DNA from: Zeus faber
Taxonomy: Eukaryota; Chordata; Actinopteri; Zeiformes; Zeidae
Direction: 5' to 3'
Assembly (NCBI GenBank): GCA_960531495.1
Contig: OY482854.1
Coordinates: forward strand, 34,266,799-34,330,798
DNA: 64,000 nucleotides
A program made the translations under genes and the position numbers. Of this stretch, positions 48,686 through 60,100 are shown piece after piece. The first letter of the stretch is position 1, and each line of letters begins with the position of its first letter. The notes below the pieces were generated by a model, which was not told where the DNA came from, did no database searches, and saw only the letters and a program-made list of their open reading frames with translations.

Positions 48686-49739
48686 GGTTGGTTGAGTACT
48701 GTATTGATGATCCCGTCTACCCAGTTTGGGTAGCCTGGTATGTATTGGTGAGTACTTTTTCCTATGTTCCCCCCTGGCCAGCAAGGGCAGTTTGGTATAG
48801 GGGACCAAAGGTAATGCACGGGCCGTCGCACGTTATCAAGATTCTCCAATCCCGTATTATGTTTAGGTAGAGAGTTAGGTTCCTGTTCAAGTTGTTGCGG
48901 ATGGTTACGAACGTTTTGTTTGTTTTTTGTTCTGGGTTTAAACGTGGTTAAATACACCTTGTTTGTTTTTGTTTCCAGTTGTTTATGGATGGTTAAGGAC
49001 ACCCTATTTGTTTTCTTTGGGTGTTCATTTGTTATGGGTTTAAGCGTGGTTAAATAAACTTTGTTTGTTTTTGTTTCAAGTTGTTACGAATGGTTAAGAT
49101 CACCTTGTTTGTTTTTTTGGTTACGGGTTTAAGCATGGTTAGGTACACCTTATTTGTTTCTGTTTCAAGTTTTTACGGATTGGTTCAGAACACCTTGTTT
49201 GTTCCTTATTACGGGTTTAAGCGTGGTTAAGTACACCTTGTTAGTTTCTTGTTTAAAGTTGTTACGGATGGTTAAGATCGCCTTGTTTGTTTTTTTGGTT
49301 ACGGGTTTAAGCGTGGTTAGGTACACCTTATTTGTTTCTGTTTCAAGTTTTTACGGATTGGTTCAGAACACCTTGTTTGTTCCTTATTGCGGGTTTAAGC
49401 GTGGTTAAGTACACCTTGTTAGTTTCTTGTTTAAAGTTGTTACGGATGGTACGAAAACCTTGTTTGTTTTTTATTACGAGTTTAAGCGTGGTTAGGTACA
49501 CCTTATTGTTTTTTGATTCAAGTTGTTACGGATGGTTAAGTGTACCCTGTTTCTTCTTTCTCTTAATTTCCGTATGATTACTTTTAGGAATTTAGGACAC
49601 ATTCATCAGTAGTGTACCTCAGGATCATTGAGTGTTTCAGCCTTTTAAACAAACTATACACCCTCTCCTAGAGGCAGGCCACCTGGGTTTGATCAAGACC
49701 CTGGTGTGTGTCCCTCGGTCAATTGGTTTTTTTTCAAAA

Positions 49740-50480
49740 AAGGTTATTACTCGGATTTTGGGTACGAGCTCTATACGTTGGTAGGATATTTCTTGAATCT
49801 TTTCTGTTGTTGTTTTTTATTTATTTATTATTTTTTTTAAAAAAATAAATTTTTCTTAAAAAAATCATTATTTTTTAATAAATTTTTTGAGAAAATTTAT
49901 TTGTCCTTGGGCAATTATTACTTTGATTATTCGGCTTTTCTAAGTTTTTGGGTACGTTCTTTATTTGTCGATGGATATTTCTATCCTAGGTCCTTGTTGA
50001 GTTTGGGTAAGTTTCCGTTTTTCCTCAAGCGCCTCTGGTATAATTGGTTGGACTTCGTTGAGTCTGCATCGGCCGCCTTAAAATCTAATCCAGGATTATT
50101 TTTGCTGTCGTTTAGATGAGATTAGTCGAGTAGGCATTATTGAAACGCTGTTGTTATCCCTTTATTCCGGTTGGTCAAGTTTTGGTTATTTACTTGGGTA
50201 AGGTGTAACTTGTTTGATAATTGGTTACTTTGATTATGGTGGCTAAAAAAATCTAAGAAACAGGTGGTTCCGGGAGTAAAGATAAATTTAGATTTAGTAG
50301 ACAAAGCGGTTTCTATTATCATCTAAGCGTTTACCAATCTGTCGAGTCGGGGACGGTAGTTGGTTATAATTGGTCTAAGGTACGGTAGGTCCACGGCCTG
50401 GTCCATAAGTTTGAACCAGGGGATGAGGGCAAAAACTGATTTTTGTGAGAATTTAAGGGTGTCCAATTAGTTTTTTTTGG
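49740..50480. other. Diverged second-minisatellite and spacer region of B5
   Basis: Remnants such as GGGTACGAGCTCTATACG and GAGTTTGGGTAAGTTTCCG align with 35330-35560, interrupted by an AT-rich run at 49795-49885. The spacer with the CCTGGTCC hairpin lies at 50397-50420. No gene is visible: the 61-72 codon frames here have no counterpart in B1. Confidence 0.7.
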
Positions 50481-51295
50481 CAAGTAACATTAACCGTGTG
50501 TGGTGTAATGTGCTGTTGCATGGGTGGGGCTAATCCCCATAGAAGACTGGGCAACGTTCAAGGTCCTGATGCCCTGGACCACCACACCCTGCGTGCTGTC
50601 CAAGTGGACGCAAGGGGGGCCGCATACTTACCCCCTAGCCGAACAGACTGTTTGTTAACACCGCAAGGTTACCCCAGTCTGTCCAGACTAAGGCCTGGAG
50701 GTCATGAGGACAAAAATGGCTAAAATGGTTATGGACATATCACGAGGGCTCAGCAGCAACCAGGCAGCCGAGGGCTGCTCTGGGGTACCGTACCGGGAGT
50801 CCAGTGTAAGACCCTGGTCGGGGGCAAGGGTCGACAATGCGAACACCGTCTTCCCCGTCCCCCCGAATCAGAGAGCAAACACAAGGAGGGACGTACTTAA
50901 ATATCGTCCAGGACCAGGGTCAACAAAGCCGGAGCGTCGTATTCCCATTCAAGTCTCTGGAACGAGTATCAAGACGAGTCCAACCGAGATCCTCATCAGG
51001 GACCAGGGTCAACAATGCATCCGCACTGCTTTCCTGGTTGCCCCCGAGTCGAGAACCCAGTTCTCCCAGTCCGAAACCTCCGTTGGGGACCAGGGTCAAC
51101 CGAGCCGAAGCCCTGTTTTCCTGGTAGCCCCCGGGCTGGAGGATTCCGACCGGTACCTGGTGGCCACTAATGCCCCTCCAGGGATACTCCATCTATGGCA
51201 GTGACAAGAGCAACTGGATCAGCGGGGAGGAGAATGGGCCGGAACCACGCATCTCCCCCCAAGCTTCTACTGACCCAGGGACCCAGCCACTACCA
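50481..51295 (+). other. GC-rich segment absent from B1 (about 815 bp)
   Basis: B1 and B5 align on both sides (GTGAAAATTTAA against GTGAGAATTTAAG on the left, the GTAAAAACAG hairpin on the right), but only B5 has these bases. They are distinctly GC-rich and contain four imperfect repeats beginning near 50811, 50910, 50999 and 51086, built around GGGACCAGGGTCAACAA. A 166-codon frame (50704-51204) largely translates these repeats (recurring DQGQ); I recognise no protein family. It may be part of a mobile element, for instance the 5' region of a non-LTR retrotransposon, but nothing diagnostic is visible. It could equally be a deletion in B1. Confidence 0.55.
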
Positions 51296-52140
51296 ACTGT
51301 AAAAACAGTATTCTACTTTTGAAGAAACAATTCCTGTGTCCCGTACACCGCACAACCCCAGGAATTGTTCAGTAATCTATGTTTTTTAGTTTTATACCTA
51401 AAAACATTGAATAGCGCTTACCTGAGCAAGGTCTTCATTATTTTGGCAATGAAATTTCGTCCAGGGTCTATTCGGGTTGTGCCTTTTACCCTCATGGTAT
51501 TGTTATTAAAAAATTTTTTAAGCTGTTGTTGGGGTCCTATGTCTCGTGTTATTGATTTTTTTTATTTAAATGGTGGTCTATAAATATACCTTGTGCTTAA
51601 AAAATGGGTAAAGAGATTAAAATTAAAATACCCATGGTTCATAGTGGTCGGAACGGCCGCTATTTCCTGAAGTGGAGTCTACATCGTGTTATACATCCCT
51701 TGATTGGTTCACTATAATTGTCCCACAATGCCTATTTTCCAGAAGCTGATCGTATTTATTATGTTAAAATAATAAAATAATGATAAACCTTTGTCCATTG
51801 GAATTAATTTGAACCAGAAAAGATAGTCTGAAACTGTTTCATTGAAGTGAAGGTGTTCCGGGTTTCTATTCCTAAGTAATTGGTACCGCCAGCGAAAGCG
51901 GTATACGGTTGTAATAACGCGCCCACAGCGCGTGATATATTTACTGGGTGGGTAGTCACCGCCCAAATCCAACAGGCTGGCGATGAGGAGAAGGAACCCA
52001 CCGCCGGGAAGCCACAGACCCCAAAAAAACTCATCCCTACACCAGCAAATAAACCGATCCCCCTCCCGGTAACCCGAGTGCGCCGTGTTTAAAGTGGCGC
52101 TCCATCATTCCCGGAGGGTTCGGTTATCGTATTCCCCCTT
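51296..52140. other. Module C, copy 2
   Basis: Diverged copy of 35975-36860. Hairpins retained are ACTGT-AAAA-ACAGT (51296-51309), AACAATTCCTG/CAGGAATTGTT (51326-51369) and ATAGTGG/CCGCTAT near 51640-51662. TACCGC/GCGGTA near 51882-51901 is longer than in copy 1. At CTCC/GGAG (52100-52116) only four pairs remain. Open frames differ from copy 1, which argues against coding. The first hairpin sits exactly at the right border of the GC-rich extra segment. Confidence 0.7.
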
Positions 52141-52560
52141 TATTTCTTTTCTCTTTATTTTCTCTTTGGGGCATACAACTATGTATGAAGTGTGCTCCGT
52201 AATGAAATGTAACGTAGCCACTTACTCTTTATCTGTAGCGGAGTCTCCGTTGTGGATGTCCATTTTATAGTCGGTTTATTATAATACATCCCAAATGTCC
52301 CTATAATAAAGATAATATTAAACTATGTTTTATTTAAATGAACGTCTCATGTACTATTAAAATTGATATGTAACGGGGCCAAAAAAAAGGACACATACGC
52401 ACACAACCATGTTCCCTTAAAGTCGGGATGTAATGGGTTTTATTGTGAAGAGCACAACATTCTTGAGTGATACCAGAAAGGTTGTAGTCCTCTGGTAGCG
52501 AAGAAGTGATACTATCCCCGGTTGGTCCATCTCCATACTTGCGAGGGATTTGCCCCGGAG
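52141..52560. other. Spacer between module C copy 2 and the repeated module end
   Basis: About 420 bp without counterpart in B1. It includes a pyrimidine-rich run (52130-52165), AGCGGAGTCTCCGTTG near 52238 (an echo of the terminal hairpin of module C), an AT-rich stretch (52270-52350) and a more GC-rich end. I see no gene or known element in it. Confidence 0.6.
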
Positions 52561-52745
52561 GCAGCCCGGAGTCCCGTAACCCGCCAGTCGATCTGCCAGT
52601 ATCCCGGGTGCGCCGCGAGTGCGCCCTGATTAAAGTGGCACTCCCGCGCTCACGGGAGGACTAGGTTCCCGCAACCAAAGTGTGAAGTCCCGCATTTGGG
52701 CATGGGGAACGTTCCGTGTCGGAGTGTCCACAGTTATTTAGCCTG
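52561..52745. repeat. Second copy of the module C end
   Basis: GATTAAAGTGGCACTCC at 52628 matches the module C end in both other copies (GGCACTCC at 36753, TTAAAGTGGCGCTCC at 52089). It has its own perfect hairpin, CTCCCG-CGCTCA-CGGGAG (52641-52658). GGGGAACGTTCCGTGT follows at 52704, corresponding to the 36820 hairpin. Two module ends within 600 bp suggest an internal duplication or two nested insertions of the same element. Confidence 0.65.
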
Positions 52746-53150
52746 TTTCGTCGTTTTTATAAGGTTTTTTTTAAAAGAAATTCTTGTGGTCCGTTGATAA
52801 TTGGAGATTTGTAATTTTAAGGTTGAGTTAGGTATTAAGAGGGACTCTAGGTTGGACCGGGGCAGTTCTAGTGTTAAAGTTAGGTCTAATGATTAGGTTT
52901 TTTTTGAAAGACCTTTTTTTTAAAACATTTTTTATAACAAAAACAGTAATTTTTTCGGTTAAGTATAGGGCTAGGAGAAAGTTTTAGCGTTAGATTTTGA
53001 AATTAGGCCCTGGGTTGGTTTAAAATTGGGTTCTAGGTTAAGATTTGAAAGTAGGAATCGGGTTAGGGTAAAAATTAAGGTGAAAGTTGGGTTTGGTTTA
53101 GGGTTGGAGTTGGGGTTGGGGTTGAAATTGGGGATTTAGAATTAGGGATA
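52746..53150 (+). other. Transition region with T/A runs
   Basis: About 400 bp of mixed sequence with poly-T and poly-A runs near 52765-52775 and 52898-52945. It becomes gradually G/T-rich with isolated TTAGG-like words (GAGTTAGG, GTTAGGTC, GGGTTAGGG). It reads as highly decayed telomere-like repeat. No gene seen. Confidence 0.6.
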
Positions 53151-54010
53151 GGGTTATAGATGGGGTTAGGGTTGGGGTTGGGGTTAGGGTTAGGGTTGGG
53201 GTTAGGGTTTAGGGTTAGGGTTGGGAATATGTTAAGGGTAGGGGTTAGGGTTGGTATAGATTCAGAGTTAGGTTGGGGTTAGTTAGGTTTAAGATTGGGG
53301 TTGGGGTTAGGGTTAGGGTTGGGAATATATTGAGGGTAGGGGTTAAGGTTAGGGTTAGGGTTTAGGTCTGAATTCAGGATTGGGAACGGGTTAATAGGGT
53401 ATAGGTTTATGTTAAGGGTAGGGGTTAGGGTTAGGTTTGGGTTCCGAATAAGGTTAGGCTCAAGGTTGGGGTCGGGGTAAGGGTTAGGGTTATGGTTAGG
53501 GTTAGGGTTAGGGTTAGGTTTGTGTTGAAGATCGGGTTGGGGTTATTGAGGTATGGTTTGTGTTTGGGGTTGGGAATAGGTTAAGGGTAGGGGTTAGGTT
53601 TAGGGTTAGGTTTAGGTTTGGATTCCGAATTAGGTTAGGGTATGTTGGGGTTAAGGTTGGGGTTGGGGTTAGGGTTAGGGTTGGGGTTGGGGTTAGGGTT
53701 AGGGTTAGGGTTAGGTTTGGATTCAAGATTGGGTTAGTGTTAATAAGGTAAGGTTTTGCGTTTAGGGTTAGGGTTAGGGTTGGGAATATGTTAAGGGTAG
53801 GGTTTAGGGTTGGTTTTAGATTCAGAGTTAGGTTAGGGTTAGTTAGGCTTAAGATTGGGGTTGGGGTTAGGGTTAGGGTTGGGAATATGTTGACGGTAGG
53901 GGTTAAGGTTAGGGTTAGGGTTTAGGTCTGAATGCAGGATTGGGAGGGTTAATATGGTATAGGTTTATGTTTAAGGTTAGGGTTGAGTTAGGGTTAGGGT
54001 TGGGAATATT
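53151..54010 (+). repeat. Degenerate telomere-like zone of B5
   Basis: Some 860 bp of TTAGGG/TTGGGG variants. A motif of the form GGGAATATGTTAAGGGTAGG recurs near 53223, 53320, 53574, 53781 and 53881. ATTCAGAGTTAGG and GGTTAGTTAGG recur between them, giving a loose higher-order repeat. The same motifs occur at 37480-37880. It stops at GGGAATATT, where pure TTAGGG repeats start. Confidence 0.92.
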
Positions 54011-54142
54011 GGGTTAGGGTTAGGGTTAGGGTTAGGGTTAGGGTTAGGGTTAGGGTTAGGGTTAGGGTTAGGGTTAGGGTTAGGGTTAGGGTTAGGGTTA
54101 GGGTTAGGGTTAGGGTTAGGGTTAGGGTTAGGGTTAGGGTTA
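54011..54142 (+). repeat. Interstitial telomeric tract 6, (TTAGGG)n
   Basis: About 132 bp of pure TTAGGG repeats, sharply different from the degenerate zone to the left and ending at the A5 head edge. Confidence 0.97.
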
Positions 54143-57100
54143 GGTTGGGTGAGTACTGTATTGATGATCCCGTCTACCCAGTTTGGGTAGCCTGGTATGT
54201 ATTGGTGAGTACTTTTCCTATGTTCCCCCCTGGCCAGCATGGTCAGTTTGGTATAGGGGACCAAAGGTAATGCACGGGCCGTCGCACGTTATCAAGATTC
54301 TCCAATCCCGTATTATGTTAGGTAGAGTGTTAGGTTCATGTTTTGTAGTTATCCCATTTGGGTTAAAGAATATTGGCATATTCTGGCTTCAAGGAGAAGT
54401 CCCCTAACGAGGGTTTAAGGTGACTTACATTTAAAAGGATGCTTGTTTCCTCTTAGTAGTATAGGTCCAGAGTAATTTGCTTATATTTGTTGTTTAGATG
54501 CTTTATTAGTCGTTGGTAGACGTAGTTGTTTTCTTTAAGAGTGGTTAAGAACACCTTATTTGTTTTTTGTTTCAAGTTGTTAAGAGTGGTTGAGAATACG
54601 CTGTTTGTTTTTTTGTTTCCAGTTGTTAAGAGTGGTTAAGAACACCTTATTTGTTCTTTCTCCGCATTTCTATATGATTACTTTTAGAAATTTAGGACAC
54701 ATTCATCAGTAGTGTACCTCAGGATCATTGAGTGTTTCAGCCTTTTAAACAAACTATACACCCTCTCCTTGAGGCAGGCCACCTGGGCTTCGTCAAGACC
54801 CTGGTGTGTGTCCCCCGGTCAATTGGTTTATTTTAGGAAATATTTCTACTCTTGTTGGTTGGATTTTGATGAGTTTGGGTACGACCTCTATTTGTCCGTG
54901 GGATATCTATGTTCTTAGATTTAGTTGAGTATAGGTAAGTTCCGTCTCTGTTTGTCATTGGGAAACTTCTTCCATTTTCAATTGGATTTTGTAGAGTTTG
55001 GGTACGACCTCTATTTGTCAGTGGGATATTTTTGTTCTTGGATTTTGTTGAGTTTGGGTACGACCTCTATTCGTCAATGGTTAGGGTTAGGATTTGGTTT
55101 TAGGGTTAGGATAAGGGTTAGGTTTAGGGTTAGGTTTGGGGTTAGGTTTAGGGCTAGGTCTTAGGGTTAACGTTAGTGTTAGGGTTAGGTTTAGAACCAG
55201 GGCTAGGCTTAGGTTTAGGGTTAGGCTAAGGGTTAGGTTTAGGGTTAAGTCTTAGGGTTAACGTTAGGGTTAGGGTTAGGGTTAGGTTTAGAGCTAGAGT
55301 TAGGGTTAGGGTTAGGGTCAGGGTTTTAGGATTAGGGTTGGAGAGGAGAGGGAAGTGGAGGAGAAGTATATGTAGAAGGGAGGTAGAGGGAAGGAGAGCC
55401 GTCTGTTCGGACTGCATTCTCCTCCTGCCTGTTCGGGCTATTCTCTACCGTCCCAGCTCTCTCAGTTTCCTGAGAGAAGGGGAAGAGAGTGAGAAAAAGA
55501 ATGAAAAAAGAGAAAAAAAATTGTAAGCTAAGTTATTTTGTATAGTTGTTAATTTACGAGAATAGACTCTAATCAATAGTTGGAAGTTGTTGTACACCTT
55601 ATCTTGCGCCATGTCAATGCCTTTAAGAGGAGGAAAGAAAGGGGAGAGAGATTTGGTTAGATAATACATATAATGGGTTATAAGGAGAATCTGCTTTCCG
55701 AGGCACAGGCTAGATTAGGTTGGGTGAGTACTGTATTGATGATCCCGTCTACCCAGTTTGGGTAGCCTGGTATGTATTGGTGAGTACTTTTCCTATGTTC
55801 CCCCCTGGCCAGCATGGTCAGTTTGGTATAGGGGACCAAAGGTAATGCACGGGCCGTCGCACGTTATCAAGATTCTCCAATCCCGTATTATGTTAGGTAG
55901 AGTGTTAGGTTCATGTTTTGTAGTTATCCCATTTGGGTTAAAGAATATTGGCATATTCTGGCTTCAAGGAGAAGTCCCCTAACGAGGGTTTAAGGTGACT
56001 TACATTTAAAAGGATGCTTGTTTCCTCTTAGTAGTATAGGTCCAGAGTAATTTGCTTATATTTGTTGTTTAGATGCTTTATTAGTCGTTGGTAGACGTAG
56101 TTGTTTTCTTTAAGAGTGGTTAAGAACACCTTATTTGTTTTTTGTTTCAAGTTGTTAAGAGTGGTTGAGAATACGCTGTTTGTTTTTTTGTTTCCAGTTG
56201 TTAAGAGTGGTTAAGAACACCTTATTTGTTCTTTCTCCGCATTTCTATATGATTACTTTTAGAAATTTAGGACACATTCATCAGTAGTGTACCTCAGGAT
56301 CATTGAGTGTTTCAGCCTTTTAAACAAACTATACACCCTCTCCTTGAGGCAGGCCACCTGGGCTTCGTCAAGACCCTGGTGTGTGTCCCCCGGTCAATTG
56401 GTTTATTTTAGGAAATATTTCTACTCTTGTTGGTTGGATTTTGATGAGTTTGGGTACGACCTCTATTTGTCCGTGGGATATCTATGTTCTTAGATTTAGT
56501 TGAGTATAGGTAAGTTCCGTCTCTGTTTGTCATTGGGAAACTTCTTCCATTTTCAATTGGATTTTGTAGAGTTTGGGTACGACCTCTATTTGTCAGTGGG
56601 ATATTTTTGTTCTTGGATTTTGTTGAGTTTGGGTACGACCTCTATTCGTCAATGGTTAGGGTTAGGATTTGGTTTTAGGGTTAGGATAAGGGTTAGGTTT
56701 AGGGTTAGGTTTGGGGTTAGGTTTAGGGCTAGGTCTTAGGGTTAACGTTAGTGTTAGGGTTAGGTTTAGAACCAGGGCTAGGCTTAGGTTTAGGGTTAGG
56801 CTAAGGGTTAGGTTTAGGGTTAAGTCTTAGGGTTAACGTTAGGGTTAGGGTTAGGGTTAGGTTTAGAGCTAGAGTTAGGGTTAGGGTTAGGGTCAGGGTT
56901 TTAGGATTAGGGTTGGAGAGGAGAGGGAAGTGGAGGAGAAGTATATGTAGAAGGGAGGTAGAGGGAAGGAGAGCCGTCTGTTCGGACTGCATTCTCCTCC
57001 TGCCTGTTCGGGCTATTCTCTACCGTCCCAGCTCTCTCAGTTTCCTGAGAGAAGGGGAAGAGAGTGAGAAAAAGAATGAAAAAAGAGAAAAAAAATTGTA

Positions 57101-60100
57101 AGCTAAGTTATTTTGTATAGTTGTTAATTTACGAGAATAGACTCTAATCAATAGTTGGAAGTTGTTGTACACCTTATCTTGCGCCATGTCAATGCCTTTA
57201 AGAGGAGGAAAGAAAGGGGAGAGAGATTTGGTTAGATAATACATATAATGGGTTATAAGGAGAATCTGCTTTCCGAGGCACAGGCTAGATTAGGTTGGGT
57301 GAGTACTGTATTGATGATCCCGTCTACCCAGTTTGGGTAGCCTGGTATGTATTGGTGAGTACTTTTCCTATGTTCCCCCCTGGCCAGCATGGTCAGTTTG
57401 GTATAGGGGACCAAAGGTAATGCACGGGCCGTCGCACGTTATCAAGATTCTCCAATCCCGTATTATGTTAGGTAGAGTGTTAGGTTCATGTTTTGTAGTT
57501 ATCCCATTTGGGTTAAAGAATATTGGCATATTCTGGCTTCAAGGAGAAGTCCCCTAACGAGGGTTTAAGGTGACTTACATTTAAAAGGATGCTTGTTTCC
57601 TCTTAGTAGTATAGGTCCAGAGTAATTTGCTTATATTTGTTGTTTAGATGCTTTATTAGTCGTTGGTAGACGTAGTTGTTTTCTTTAAGAGTGGTTAAGA
57701 ACACCTTATTTGTTTTTTGTTTCAAGTTGTTAAGAGTGGTTGAGAATACGCTGTTTGTTTTTTTGTTTCCAGTTGTTAAGAGTGGTTAAGAACACCTTAT
57801 TTGTTCTTTCTCCGCATTTCTATATGATTACTTTTAGAAATTTAGGACACATTCATCAGTAGTGTACCTCAGGATCATTGAGTGTTTCAGCCTTTTAAAC
57901 AAACTATACACCCTCTCCTTGAGGCAGGCCACCTGGGCTTCGTCAAGACCCTGGTGTGTGTCCCCCGGTCAATTGGTTTATTTTAGGAAATATTTCTACT
58001 CTTGTTGGTTGGATTTTGATGAGTTTGGGTACGACCTCTATTTGTCCGTGGGATATCTATGTTCTTAGATTTAGTTGAGTATAGGTAAGTTCCGTCTCTG
58101 TTTGTCATTGGGAAACTTCTTCCATTTTCAATTGGATTTTGTAGAGTTTGGGTACGACCTCTATTTGTCAGTGGGATATTTTTGTTCTTGGATTTTGTTG
58201 AGTTTGGGTACGACCTCTATTCGTCAATGGTTAGGGTTAGGATTTGGTTTTAGGGTTAGGATAAGGGTTAGGTTTAGGGTTAGGTTTGGGGTTAGGTTTA
58301 GGGCTAGGTCTTAGGGTTAACGTTAGTGTTAGGGTTAGGTTTAGAACCAGGGCTAGGCTTAGGTTTAGGGTTAGGCTAAGGGTTAGGTTTAGGGTTAAGT
58401 CTTAGGGTTAACGTTAGGGTTAGGGTTAGGGTTAGGTTTAGAGCTAGAGTTAGGGTTAGGGTTAGGGTCAGGGTTTTAGGATTAGGGTTGGAGAGGAGAG
58501 GGAAGTGGAGGAGAAGTATATGTAGAAGGGAGGTAGAGGGAAGGAGAGCCGTCTGTTCGGACTGCATTCTCCTCCTGCCTGTTCGGGCTATTCTCTACCG
58601 TCCCAGCTCTCTCAGTTTCCTGAGAGAAGGGGAAGAGAGTGAGAAAAAGAATGAAAAAAGAGAAAAAAAATTGTAAGCTAAGTTATTTTGTATAGTTGTT
58701 AATTTACGAGAATAGACTCTAATCAATAGTTGGAAGTTGTTGTACACCTTATCTTGCGCCATGTCAATGCCTTTAAGAGGAGGAAAGAAAGGGGAGAGAG
58801 ATTTGGTTAGATAATACATATAATGGGTTATAAGGAGAATCTGCTTTCCGAGGCACAGGCTAGATTAGGTTGGGTGAGTACTGTATTGATGATCCCGTCT
58901 ACCCAGTTTGGGTAGCCTGGTATGTATTGGTGAGTACTTTTCCTATGTTCCCCCCTGGCCAGCATGGTCAGTTTGGTATAGGGGACCAAAGGTAATGCAC
59001 GGGCCGTCGCACGTTATCAAGATTCTCCAATCCCGTATTATGTTAGGTAGAGTGTTAGGTTCATGTTTTGTAGTTATCCCATTTGGGTTAAAGAATATTG
59101 GCATATTCTGGCTTCAAGGAGAAGTCCCCTAACGAGGGTTTAAGGTGACTTACATTTAAAAGGATGCTTGTTTCCTCTTAGTAGTATAGGTCCAGAGTAA
59201 TTTGCTTATATTTGTTGTTTAGATGCTTTATTAGTCGTTGGTAGACGTAGTTGTTTTCTTTAAGAGTGGTTAAGAACACCTTATTTGTTTTTTGTTTCAA
59301 GTTGTTAAGAGTGGTTGAGAATACGCTGTTTGTTTTTTTGTTTCCAGTTGTTAAGAGTGGTTAAGAACACCTTATTTGTTCTTTCTCCGCATTTCTATAT
59401 GATTACTTTTAGAAATTTAGGACACATTCATCAGTAGTGTACCTCAGGATCATTGAGTGTTTCAGCCTTTTAAACAAACTATACACCCTCTCCTTGAGGC
59501 AGGCCACCTGGGCTTCGTCAAGACCCTGGTGTGTGTCCCCCGGTCAATTGGTTTATTTTAGGAAATATTTCTACTCTTGTTGGTTGGATTTTGATGAGTT
59601 TGGGTACGACCTCTATTTGTCCGTGGGATATCTATGTTCTTAGATTTAGTTGAGTATAGGTAAGTTCCGTCTCTGTTTGTCATTGGGAAACTTCTTCCAT
59701 TTTCAATTGGATTTTGTAGAGTTTGGGTACGACCTCTATTTGTCAGTGGGATATTTTTGTTCTTGGATTTTGTTGAGTTTGGGTACGACCTCTATTCGTC
59801 AATGGTTAGGGTTAGGATTTGGTTTTAGGGTTAGGATAAGGGTTAGGTTTAGGGTTAGGTTTGGGGTTAGGTTTAGGGCTAGGTCTTAGGGTTAACGTTA
59901 GTGTTAGGGTTAGGTTTAGAACCAGGGCTAGGCTTAGGTTTAGGGTTAGGCTAAGGGTTAGGTTTAGGGTTAAGTCTTAGGGTTAACGTTAGGGTTAGGG
60001 TTAGGGTTAGGTTTAGAGCTAGAGTTAGGGTTAGGGTTAGGGTCAGGGTTTTAGGATTAGGGTTGGAGAGGAGAGGGAAGTGGAGGAGAAGTATATGTAG

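Larger units (their letters stand above)
48686..54010 (+). repeat. B-type long unit B5, diverged
   Basis: One head only (48686), minisatellite with two 178-bp units (49154, 49332), core (49560-49720), then a diverged relative of the B1 distal part. That part comprises an AT-rich stretch (49795-49885), spacer (about 50110-50460), a GC-rich extra segment absent from B1, module C, a second copy of the module C end, and a long degenerate TTAGGG zone. Its left 1 kb is close to other B units while its right part differs from B1 at many sites, so the two halves have different histories. Confidence 0.9.

Noticed and set aside
50704-51204. 166-codon frame as a gene
   Set aside because: It lies in GC-rich DNA where stops are rare, mostly translates imperfect tandem repeats, and overlaps open frames on both strands. 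I keep it only as part of the unexplained GC-rich segment.
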